From: Chryseolinea lacunae
GTDB lineage: Bacteria > Bacteroidota > Bacteroidia > Cytophagales > Cyclobacteriaceae
DNA: 64,000 nt
Direction of reading: 5' to 3'
NCBI RefSeq assembly: GCF_016735595.1
Contig: NZ_JAERRB010000013.1
Location: 162,544-226,543 of the forward strand
Shown here: positions 55,331 to 62,611 of the stretch, piece by piece
Layout: each line of letters begins with the position of its first letter
How positions within the stretch are numbered: position 1 is the first letter of the stretch
Position numbers and translations under genes: made by a program
Notes under the pieces: model-generated
Seen by the model: only the letters and a program-made list of their open reading frames with translations
What the model was told of the DNA's origin: nothing
Database searches by the model: none

Positions 55331-56452
55331 TTATCTCATCGCGCGACGATCGCAGTCCTCCCAGTAGATAAATTTCAAGTTCTCGTCAAACGTGAATGAA
55401 TACGCAGTCGGCTCTCCATCATCTTGATTTTCTATTATGATATAGTAATGGTTTAAGTTGTTGTTAACCCACCGACGCCCTAAGACAATACTATCCCCTT
55501 CGTAATTAAACTTCTTGTCCAGCTTTATCCCGTTTCGTCCATTCAAAAACATATCTGGATGAAATATCAGTTTCGGTTTGATAAATTGACTCATCTGGTA
55601 AATCGAATCATTCCTTCTTACAAAAGTGGTCTCATGCATTTCTACTAGTTCCACTCGTCCGTCCTTACGAACGGCGTTTATATATTGGCTTTTTCCAAAT
55701 TTATCTTTGTTGATATGTTCCATTAATTGGTCCAGTTCATACCATGAGAGCCTACTAGCTGTCCAAATTTTTATTGAGTCGCCGAAAATTCCTTTAAGAA
55801 AAAGTGCGGAGTCGCAGTTAAAATGCAGTCTAAATCCGTCACGTTTAAGATTCTTTAGCGGCAGGTTATTGTCACGCAAAAATTGCAATACTTGTAATTC
55901 TCTGCCAGTGGGGCAATCATTCATTCTGCACTTTTTAGCCGGATCAATGACGTTCCCTTTAAGATATCCAGCAAATTCCTCAAATCGCTCCGCATCAGCG
56001 CCGGCATTGACGACACGGGCTTTTCCGCCATACGAAAGGATATACTCCGTGGCGTCGAGTATTCCATCGCTAAAACTATCATTGCCATCCCCATTTAATA
56101 GTGCTTCACATTGATGAACAATTTCATTCCACCTGTTTGAATCAATGAAAAACGAAATGCCTTGAAAAAAAAGCATTTCAGGGTTGTTGCTTTGATAAAT
56201 ATCAACTTCATGATAAGTAACACTAATATTGTTTTGATTCCGTTTTAATACCAAATAGTAGGACTGCGCCCATCGACCTCGTTTTGAAAAAATTATTACG
56301 TCCTGACTACTAATTTGATTTGAATGCTCGCTTAGGCAATAAACAGAAAAAAGCCGATCGAGTTCTGCCATAGCCTTCTGCTCATTAGTCGATTGTTGCT
56401 GACAGGAGAGAATCGAAAAGCTAATCAAAAGTATCCGGATGAATAGATTCAT
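55331..56452 (-). CDS. Large lipoprotein of unknown function, AT-rich
   Basis: 373 residues with signal 'MNLFIRILLISFSILSC' (lipidated Cys17). The mature part shows no family I recognise. It has mixed alpha/beta character, with 'DGNDSFSDGILDATEYILSYGG', 'KKCRMNDCPTGRELQVLQFLRDNNLPL', and a C-terminal stretch of strands 'IVLGRRWVNNNLNHYYIIIEN'. Base composition is clearly more AT-rich than the flanking met and ppx genes, as in the RHS island, so it may have been acquired. The next gene starts more than 270 bp away; it looks monocistronic. Confidence 0.6.
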   Translation of the reverse strand: MNLFIRILLISFSILSCQQQSTNEQKAMAELDRLFSVYCLSEHSNQISSQDVIIFSKRGRWAQSYYLVLKRNQNNISVTYHEVDIYQSNNPEMLFFQGISFFIDSNRWNEIVHQCEALLNGDGNDSFSDGILDATEYILSYGGKARVVNAGADAERFEEFAGYLKGNVIDPAKKCRMNDCPTGRELQVLQFLRDNNLPLKNLKRDGFRLHFNCDSALFLKGIFGDSIKIWTASRLSWYELDQLMEHINKDKFGKSQYINAVRKDGRVELVEMHETTFVRRNDSIYQMSQFIKPKLIFHPDMFLNGRNGIKLDKKFNYEGDSIVLGRRWVNNNLNHYYIIIENQDDGEPTAYSFTFDENLKFIYWEDCDRRAMR

Positions 56453-56650
56453 ACTTATCTTGCTTTAAGCCTTGTGTAAAAAAGTTGATGTAGCGAGATC
56501 CCTCCCCATGGGGTCATCTTCATTTCCGCAGCTCCCATTGCTTCAGCAGGCCGGGCCTATTTTAGGCAGCTTCTCTGATGAGAGTTCTTACTATTTCGAT
56601 GGCCCAAGCTATATTCTTCACAAGGTGATTAATGTCGTGTGAATATAAAA

Positions 56651-56677
56651 AAATCCCCGACGATGAATCAGGGATTT
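56651..56677 (-). terminator. Terminator of the 56725 gene
   Basis: AAATCCC and GGGATTT arms with a 13-nt spacer. On the minus strand the stem is followed by a run of T (A run at 56647-56653). Confidence 0.65.
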
Positions 56678-56724
56678 CATAACTACCAATTCAAAATTGA
56701 CAAACTAAAGAATACAATCTTCTA

Positions 56725-57234
56725 CTAAGGGAAACTAACAGCAATCTGCCCAATCGTCGCCTCCGGATAATAAACCGTCAGGCTCAACTCTTTTCCACGT
56801 CCCAAATAAAGTCCCGTCATGGCAGCCTTCAAGTCCAGGCCGGAAAGTTTGGCAACATCGTCCTTCACCGTTTTGTCGGTAATGGTCTTGCCGTTCAGCG
56901 ACAGGCTTCCGGCAAATCTTTCTTTGGCCACTTTTTTGTCGTTGTCATAGATGTAGGTGATGTACACCTCCTGAACAACGTTGGTGTTCGTTTTCAACGA
57001 AAGTGAAATGCCCGATTTGTCGTAGGCAAAAATCTTGTCTTTGCCACCGATCTTTTCAATTCGTTCTGCTTTTCCGAGAACCTTCTCATAATCTTCGAGC
57101 GTTGAGGCTTTGGTGAAGGCCACGCCATTGATCACAATTTCCTGTTTGGTGAAATCTGCGTTAAGATTAATCTGAGCAGAGGCAACGGTACCAACGCAAA
57201 CCAGCACAAGTAATGACAACAAAAATTTTTTCAT
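56725..57234 (-). CDS. Secreted protein of unknown function
   Basis: 169 residues from the ATG at 57234; signal peptide 'MKKFLLSLLVLVCVGTVASAQ'. The mature domain starts 'INLNADFTKQEIVINGVAFTKASTLEDYEKVLGKAERI' and carries 'KIFAYDKSGISLSLKTNTNVVQEVYITYIYDN', an arrangement like the DUF7738-type exported proteins of Bacteroidota. No catalytic motif is visible. It lies next to the TIR-PIN unit on the same strand but is separated by about 130 bp on its 5' side. Confidence 0.65.
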   Translation of the reverse strand: MKKFLLSLLVLVCVGTVASAQINLNADFTKQEIVINGVAFTKASTLEDYEKVLGKAERIEKIGGKDKIFAYDKSGISLSLKTNTNVVQEVYITYIYDNDKKVAKERFAGSLSLNGKTITDKTVKDDVAKLSGLDLKAAMTGLYLGRGKELSLTVYYPEATIGQIAVSFP

Positions 57235-57365
57235 AGCAAATAGTTTAATAACGGTTTTAGTGTTCGCCAAAATAAATAAAACATATCCCATTTAAAAACC
57301 GGGAGCAACCAAGTCCCCGTTCTCAGGGACGTGATGTTTCGCGATGGCAGCCTAAGAAGCCATCG

Positions 57366-57956
57366 TCAGGCCAGGCCCAACGCTTTCATACTTGTTTTGG
57401 CATTCAACACCTTCTTGTGCATTTGCAGGCCCAACCCCGCAACGATCTCCGTATACGCCTGCCTGAGATGGATAGACTTAAATTTCCTGCGTCGATGAAA
57501 CGTTCTCAGAATTTCGTCGCGGTTGCTCAGTAATTGGTTCATGTCCAGCAGCGCAATCACGTGAAGGGTGGTGATGACCTTTATGTGTCGGTCGATCTGT
57601 TTTAACGCATTCGAAAAAATCACGTCATCCGAAAGAATATACGTTGCTCCCACTACCTTTTGCTGGGCAGCGGCTTCCGCTTCACCGTCGTCAATTCCCG
57701 CCACTGTCTTGTAGATTTGTAGCGTAATCAAATCATATTTTGTGCAGAGCGAATAAAATCCCTCATTGAGACGCAAACGCTCAAGAACCCACTCACGGCT
57801 GGGTTCTCGGCCCAACATCGCTTCATATTCCGTTTTGACTTTTGTTGGAATATGAACTCTGTGGAAATAGCTTCTGAGGTAGTGAAAGATTCCGAGGTCT
57901 TTAAGATATGTAAAACTCACCAGCGTGGTGGTGTCTATTATGGCCGTTCGCTGCAT
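57366..57956 (-). CDS. PIN-domain nuclease-like protein coupled to a TIR gene
   Basis: 196 residues from the ATG at 57956. It reads as a PIN/DUF3368-type domain: 'AIIDTTTLVSF' gives the first acidic residue (Asp8). 'IPTKVKTEYEAML' gives Glu43/Glu45, 'GIDDGEAEAAAQQKVVGATYILSDD' gives Asp89, Glu92 and Asp110/111. These four acidic positions form the metal site of PIN RNases. The C-terminal helical region (about 125-196) extends beyond a minimal PIN. The ATG lies two bases after the TGA of the TIR gene, so the two are made together. No VapB-like antitoxin is adjacent, which argues against a plain VapBC pair. Confidence 0.75.
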   Translation of the reverse strand: MQRTAIIDTTTLVSFTYLKDLGIFHYLRSYFHRVHIPTKVKTEYEAMLGREPSREWVLERLRLNEGFYSLCTKYDLITLQIYKTVAGIDDGEAEAAAQQKVVGATYILSDDVIFSNALKQIDRHIKVITTLHVIALLDMNQLLSNRDEILRTFHRRRKFKSIHLRQAYTEIVAGLGLQMHKKVLNAKTSMKALGLA

Positions 57957-57958
57957 AC

Positions 57959-58540
57959 TCAAACCCGCCTCTTGGTTTTGGTAGTCTTCTTCGCAGGTTT
58001 TTTTCTGGCAGTGGTTTTCCCGCTACGCTTCTTGGGTTTTGAAAAGGAGTCGTCGAGAATCGAGGCGAGCGCGAAGAGGCCAAGGCCAGTGAGCAACAGC
58101 GCACCCATGCCCGACGAGAAATCGCCGCTACCGTTTTTGGGAATGGATTTCAGCTTGCTGGTAATTTCCGACGCAATGCTCTGAGGTTCGGCATTTAGAT
58201 CTACATAAATCTCCGTGCAGTTCTCGGCGTTCTTCAGATTTTTACCAACCCGCTGGTCGTAGATAATGATGATGCGCGACCTGTCGCGCAGCCTGTCAAA
58301 CGCCCAGGCTATTTCTTGCTGAACAACCGCACTTAGCGGCGAGGTGGAAAACAGAATGAAATAAGAAGCGATGTTAATCCGGTTTTTCGTTTCCAGCGAA
58401 ATCGTTTTGCTGTGGCGGCTGCGGTCTGGCAACAACATATCAAATCCACTCACGGCGCCAATGGTGTGGAGCCTCACAGCGAGGGTTTGTTCCAGATCGG
58501 AGTCTGGGTTGTAGGAGATAAAAACAGTGGGTAACGACAT
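57959..58540 (-). CDS. TIR-domain protein with membrane helix and basic tail
   Basis: 193 residues from the ATG at 58540 (the upstream open frame is non-conserved). A TIR domain fills about 1-132: 'PTVFISYNPDSDLEQTLAVRLHTIG' (beta-A and helix A), 'INIASYFILFSTSPLSAVVQQEIAWAFDRLRDRSRIIIIY'. Glu76 in 'VQQEIAWA' matches the catalytic Glu of NAD+-cleaving TIR domains. Residues about 144-161 form a membrane helix ('GMGALLLTGLGLFALASI'), and the last 25 residues are Lys/Arg-rich ('KKPAKKTTKTKRR'). The order TIR, helix, basic tail is uncommon. It is followed immediately by the PIN gene. Confidence 0.8.
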   Translation of the reverse strand: MSLPTVFISYNPDSDLEQTLAVRLHTIGAVSGFDMLLPDRSRHSKTISLETKNRINIASYFILFSTSPLSAVVQQEIAWAFDRLRDRSRIIIIYDQRVGKNLKNAENCTEIYVDLNAEPQSIASEITSKLKSIPKNGSGDFSSGMGALLLTGLGLFALASILDDSFSKPKKRSGKTTARKKPAKKTTKTKRRV

Positions 58541-58769
58541 AGTTTGGCAATTTACGAAACAGCCAATCAAATTCAATTCATACAGAGTGCTACCCATAGG
58601 AAGCATTGCAAAATGCAAATCCTCGACACCATAAAATTCAGTACTCGCACAATTTCCGATCACAAGCGTAGCGTCCATAACGACATTCGTCGAGATCGTA
58701 TTTTATTTATTTTTTCGAATCCATTCAACCAAAGACACACCCCGGAAATCCCCTGCTTCCGCCATACAC

Positions 58770-58808
58770 CCAACGAAATATCGTCGCCACCAACGAAATA
58801 TCGTCGGC
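58770..58808. repeat. Tandem palindromic element, copy 2
   Basis: Two copies of CCAACGAAATATCGTCGS with a 20-bp period (58770 and 58790). They are the reverse-complement form of the element at 18293, with the shared consensus CCRACGAWATWTCGTYGG. It lies between the TIR-PIN unit and the divergent gene at 58930, about 120 bp upstream of the latter. Confidence 0.75.
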
Positions 58809-58895
58809 GTTGCAACGCGCATCTTCACAAAAACTGCGTTTGCGCTAAAATTTCGCAGATCGGGTTTTGGCCCGCTCTTTGGCTGGAGGGCTGGT

Positions 58896-58929
58896 GTTAC
58901 GAGCGTAACGGAAAGGAGGTGTATACATT
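58896..58929 (+). promoter_or_regulatory. Hairpin and very strong Shine-Dalgarno before the 58930 gene
   Basis: GTTACGAGCGTAAC (58896-58909) is a 6-bp hairpin with a 2-nt loop. It is followed by GGAAAGGAGGTG, a full-strength ribosome site ending about 11 bases before the ATG. Most genes in the window lack such a site, so expression here is probably high or specially controlled. Confidence 0.6.
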
Positions 58930-59412
58930 ATGGAAAACTTGATTTCAATTTCGTTGACCGACGCACAATGGGCGGAAGCCGAAGCTGCCATGCAAACGCT
59001 GAAGAAGTTGTTTGATGGCCAGTTGGTGACCCTCAGCGTAAAGCAGCGCAAGTCGTTTGCGAAAATGGGCGATGGCTCATTGCCCTTCACCGAAAAGGCG
59101 GTTGACTATGCACGGCGCAACCCCGAGTTTCTGCCACCCTTTGTGAAGGTGGAAGAGTTCGAGGCCGACTTTAAAGCAGCACGCATGTTGAACGCTCTGT
59201 ATCAGTCCATGTCACAACTGGCAGATCAGATCGACGACAGCATGTTGCTGGCCGGCAGCGAAGCCTATGCGGCCGCCCGTTCTTACTATGCCTCCGTGAA
59301 AACGGCTGCAAAGGCCCGCACCATGGGTGCAAAGACGGTCGAAGCCGACCTGGCGGCGCGTTTTGTGCGCATTGCTAAACCGGAAGATCCGGCCCCTGAA
59401 CCTACGGCGTAG
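58930..59412 (+). CDS. Conserved small Bacteroidota protein of unknown function
   Basis: 160 residues, cytoplasmic and helical. The pattern 'SISLTDAQWAEAEAAMQTLKKLFDG', 'LSVKQRKSFAKMGDGSLPFTEKAVDYARRNPEFLPPFVKVEEFEADF', 'LLAGSEAYAAARSYYASVKTAAKARTMGAKTVEADLAARF' matches a family I recognise as recurrent in Bacteroidota but without an assigned role. It has a very strong Shine-Dalgarno, an unusual hairpin and the tandem palindromic element upstream. It is divergent from the TIR-PIN unit. The C-terminus is Pro/Glu-rich ('KPEDPAPEPTA'). Confidence 0.75.
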   Translation: MENLISISLTDAQWAEAEAAMQTLKKLFDGQLVTLSVKQRKSFAKMGDGSLPFTEKAVDYARRNPEFLPPFVKVEEFEADFKAARMLNALYQSMSQLADQIDDSMLLAGSEAYAAARSYYASVKTAAKARTMGAKTVEADLAARFVRIAKPEDPAPEPTA

Positions 59413-59569
59413 CAATACGCCGACAGGTCACCCTGCAAAGGGTTTTCTCAATACGGGCAGCACCGTGGCGCCACCACAGTCTGCCTGTATTTTTTTTGCC
59501 CCTACCCCGCCGTGCGCACGCCGCAGCACGCAAAAAACAGCATTCCCACATCAAGCAAAACACCAACGT

Positions 59570-60086
59570 TGCTATGTTACATATCAACGTCGATATGTGG
59601 AACACCGGCATTGGTGTTCAGAACTCCGCGTGTCAGTGTTTAAGAGGAAAATTTGTCATGCATCGGTGTTCAACTACTCAGCATCGTCACTTCAAGTAGC
59701 AACGTTGTCACTTCAGATAGCAACGTCGTCACTTCAAATAGCAACGTCGGAGATAAAAGCTTCGACGTTGTCTGATTTTGCAGCAAAGCCGGACCCGTAG
59801 AGTAGCAACGTCGGAGGATAAAGCTGCAACGTTGGAGGTAAAAGATCCGACGTCGCTATGTAAAGTGTCGACGTCGCACCTCGCGATGTCGACGTCGGAG
59901 AAAAAAGTATGGATCTATCGCTAAAAACATGACAACGTTGCTACTTCAACATCGGACGCTGATATGTAGAACTGCGACGTCGGAGCTTTTTACTGCGACG
60001 TTGCTATTTGAAGTGACAACGTTGCTAGTTTACATGCCGACGTTGCATGGTGAAGTGTCGACGTCGGACCTTTTTTTGTGAAATGT
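59570..60086. repeat. Array of 21-bp-spaced CRACGTYG palindromes
   Basis: About 20 copies of the 8-bp palindrome C(A/G)ACGT(T/C)G, mostly 21 bp apart (for example starts near 59700, 59721, 59742; then 59815 onwards; then 59974, 59995, 60016, 60037, 60058). The 13-bp stretches between them vary but share words such as TCACTTCAAATAG in one orientation and CTATTTGAAGTGA in the other. No open frame spans it. 21 bp is two helical turns, and would also be seven codons if it was once coding ('SLQIATS'-like heptads). Confidence 0.7.
59697..60027. repeat. Long inverted repeat within the palindrome array
   Basis: Positions 59697-59728 and 59996-60027 are reverse complements at 31 of 32 positions, with 267 bp between them. 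The left arm units read in one direction and the right arm units in the other. A transcript through here could fold into a long stem. Confidence 0.75.
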
Positions 60087-60379
60087 TTGGTCTTTTTTGG
60101 TGGTGATTGTTAGGGAATGGGAGGACGGTGCGTGGGATGTGAGGGTGTTGGGTGTTTGTTTGGGAATGTTGTGGGGTTTTTCTCGGGCATTTGCATGAAA
60201 AGAATGGGCGTTGTTGGGTCAAGGTCCGACGGCGAGGTTGCGTATATCGCGCGTTGGGGGGAAATCTTTGAATTGCCATCAAGACTCCAAGAGGGCCATT
60301 CTCAAGAACCACAACTTCGGGAACAAGCCTTCTTCTTAGACCCCGAACCGAGGCATGAAGAAATATCGTCTGGTGCGGA

Positions 60380-60476
60380 CGGATTTGAATTTTATGCGAG
60401 AATGTATACATTTGGTCAAATCGATTCCTTGGAATGACAGGGTCCTCCAGTTGTTCAGCCCACTCGGAATCTGGGA
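60380..60476 (+). repeat. 97-bp direct repeat, left copy
   Basis: It shares a block of about 97 bp with 62355-62451 (roughly 80-85% identical by eye, two single-base indels). This includes the identical stretches CGATTCCTTGGAATGA and TTGTTCAGCCCACTCGGA. It precedes the ATPase gene. Confidence 0.75.
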
Positions 60477-60682
60477 TTTAAAGCGTATACTTTACTTGGG
60501 CCATATTGAATCCATACTACCTCTTTCATGAGACAGCAGAATCCTGGCAATTGCGACGTGTTGCAGGTCGTTTCAAAGCCGTACCAGAAAATCAACAATT
60601 CTTTAAACGTTTCATGTCTTTCAAATTGCTCGCCAATTAGTAAGTGTTATCCGTAATCCAATAATCTTTAACCATAGCAGCC

Positions 60683-62167
60683 ATGACCAAGAGTTATAAG
60701 GACTTTTACCAAGCCTTTGGGCTTAACGAGTTTCCCTTCACTACGTTTACAACAGAGCAAGAAGTTAATATTGCTAAAAAAATATTCGTCTCTCAAGGTG
60801 AATATGACCCCATCATTGATGCCTTTAAGGATGGCCGAAACATAATTATATTGGGTGAAAGAGGCAGCGGAAAAACTGCGATACTTGAAGATTTTAAGCG
60901 ACACCTATCCCCACAAAAAAGGATCATAACAACAATCCACGATTTCAGCAAACTAAATAAGAAGCCAACTTCCCAGGAAATCTATAAGTTAATAATCTCA
61001 AATTTTCTAATAGACCTATTCGCTAAGATCGGCAACGCTCCTTACAAAGTACTAGGAATTAGCACTGAAGACAAAATCCTATTGTCTTATCTTTTATCAG
61101 AGTTCCTAACTCCAATTTCTCAAAACTCTCTTAAGGATAAGGTCTCTAAAATCCAGATCAATCCATTCGTCAGATTATTAAACTGGGGCTATAACAAATT
61201 TAGAGGTCCGTTGAATTTTAGCGGCACCGTCGTAAAAAACATAACCTATCAATATCTCATCAAACACTACTCCTTTCTTCCAATCTTGGAAGACAACAAT
61301 CAAATACAAGAATTTTTCCCTGAGCTAAAGCTAAACGTTGATAGTGATTTTTTTGACCAGGAAATTTCTTTTCGACTCCTCACTAGGGTTGGCGATATCT
61401 CAAAAAAACTGGGCTTTAAAAAACCAGTCATCCTTTTGGATAGATTAGATGAAGACATCCGGTTTGAAAACGATGCCGAAGTAATCTCCGAGTTTATGGC
61501 ACCCTTTCTTACTGACGGAAATCTGCTAAGTATCCAAGAATTCGAGCTCGTTTTTTTTATTTGGTCAACACCGTTTAGGTTTATTGAAGACCTAGTCAGG
61601 ACGCAAAAATACTACTGCCCTTCACTACGATGGAGCAAATCAGACCTAGAAAAACTCCTCAACAAAAGACTCGAAATCTATTCAGGGGGCAATGTCAACA
61701 ACTACAGGAACCTATTCGACAAATCAGTCACAACGGAAGAAATCAATAAAGTATTCGAACTTGCGAATTCAAACCCAAGGGACATAATTCACATATTTAA
61801 AATAATCTTTGAAGAGCAATTTAGACAAAACTCAGAGAGCAGAGCATTCAGCACAAACATTTTGAATGACTCCTTGACGAAATTCGTATTGGACTTCAAC
61901 TACTTTGAATACTATCCAAAAAAATCTAACGCAAGGGCTAATTCCATGGATATCTATTCCTATGCTGCCCATTTACTAAAACTAGAGACTGAAGAATTCA
62001 CAAAAAATCACCTTAGTGAAAAAGCTGGGACGGGCGGATCAACCACTAATTACGTCGTCGGAATGGAAAGGATAGGCCTAATTGAAAACGTAAGACAGGA
62101 GAAGGGCAATGCAATTTACAGAATCAAAGATCCTAAAGTTGTCTTTTGTCAAAAAAAACAAACTTGA
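60683..62167 (+). CDS. P-loop ATPase, Sll1717-like, defence-type
   Basis: 494 residues, AT-rich. Walker A 'ILGERGSGKTAIL' is at about 56-68 and Walker B 'VILLDRLDED' at about 255. A conserved-looking helper motif 'IWSTPFRFIEDLVRTQ' and the sensor-like 'LANSNPRDIIHIFKIIFEEQF' follow. The C-terminal 100 residues resemble a winged helix ('YSYAAHLLKLETEEFTKNHLSEKAGTGGSTTNYVVGMERIGLIENVRQEKGNAIYRIKDP'). This fits the P-loop ATPase family often annotated as Sll1717-type, seen sporadically in defence and mobile regions. No partner effector is fused. The gene is flanked by a 97-bp direct repeat and its composition differs from the core genes, so it is probably acquired. Confidence 0.72.
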   Translation: MTKSYKDFYQAFGLNEFPFTTFTTEQEVNIAKKIFVSQGEYDPIIDAFKDGRNIIILGERGSGKTAILEDFKRHLSPQKRIITTIHDFSKLNKKPTSQEIYKLIISNFLIDLFAKIGNAPYKVLGISTEDKILLSYLLSEFLTPISQNSLKDKVSKIQINPFVRLLNWGYNKFRGPLNFSGTVVKNITYQYLIKHYSFLPILEDNNQIQEFFPELKLNVDSDFFDQEISFRLLTRVGDISKKLGFKKPVILLDRLDEDIRFENDAEVISEFMAPFLTDGNLLSIQEFELVFFIWSTPFRFIEDLVRTQKYYCPSLRWSKSDLEKLLNKRLEIYSGGNVNNYRNLFDKSVTTEEINKVFELANSNPRDIIHIFKIIFEEQFRQNSESRAFSTNILNDSLTKFVLDFNYFEYYPKKSNARANSMDIYSYAAHLLKLETEEFTKNHLSEKAGTGGSTTNYVVGMERIGLIENVRQEKGNAIYRIKDPKVVFCQKKQT

Positions 62168-62611
62168 ACTTCGGAAATAATAAGTTATTAAAATGACGGA
62201 AAATATATCAATCGAAATTGTTTCGGTACAGTAACAATCAATATTTCAATTAATTTCATCAATGTACCCCAAGAAATCTTCGTTGAATCCTTTGGATAGA
62301 AACCACCTGTGTTCTTCTATGTTAACCTTGGTTGAGCGGCCTTGACACGGAGCGCGGATTTGAAGTTTATAAGGGAATGTATATATTGGTATAATCGATT
62401 CCTTGGAATGATAGGGTCCACCTGTTGTTCAGCCCACTCGGAGTCTAGGGAGACCAGAGATTGTATTCTATGAGTGGGTATTTCGTCAGTTACTATTCCT
62501 TAAGCGCAGCTGTGATATCAATACGGCATCACTCTCTCGCACCTCACTTACGACAATTGACACCTCTTGTCCGCTCCCTACTGTTGTTCAATATCCACAT
62601 TCAAGTTAACT
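62168..62611. other. 444-bp non-coding region
   Basis: It contains the right copy of the 97-bp repeat (62355-62451) and the promoter of the DUF6119 gene. No terminator with a clear stem follows the ATPase gene, and no other gene is visible. Confidence 0.5.
62355..62451 (+). repeat. 97-bp direct repeat, right copy
   Basis: Same orientation as 60380-60476, so the two copies bracket the ATPase gene (1.88 kb between them). Confidence 0.75.

Larger units (their letters stand above)
59413..60682. other. 1.27-kb non-coding region
   Basis: It holds the CRACGTYG array (59570-60086), a G/T-rich stretch (60100-60200) and the first copy of the 97-bp direct repeat (60380-60476), then the AT-rich promoter of the ATPase gene. 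Short open frames on both strands (for example 60117-60437 and its complement) show no recognisable protein. Confidence 0.5.

Noticed and set aside
57366..57956. Plain VapBC toxin-antitoxin module
   Set aside because: The coupled upstream gene encodes a TIR domain with a membrane helix, not a small DNA-binding antitoxin, and no antitoxin lies downstream.
59570..60086. CRISPR array
   Set aside because: Only 8 bp are conserved per 21-bp unit, the fillers are partly similar to each other, orientation flips in the middle and there are no cas genes.
60025..60437. Small genes on either strand (106 and 128 codons)
   Set aside because: Neither shows a domain, signal peptide or credible codon use; part of both overlaps the 97-bp repeat and the palindrome array.
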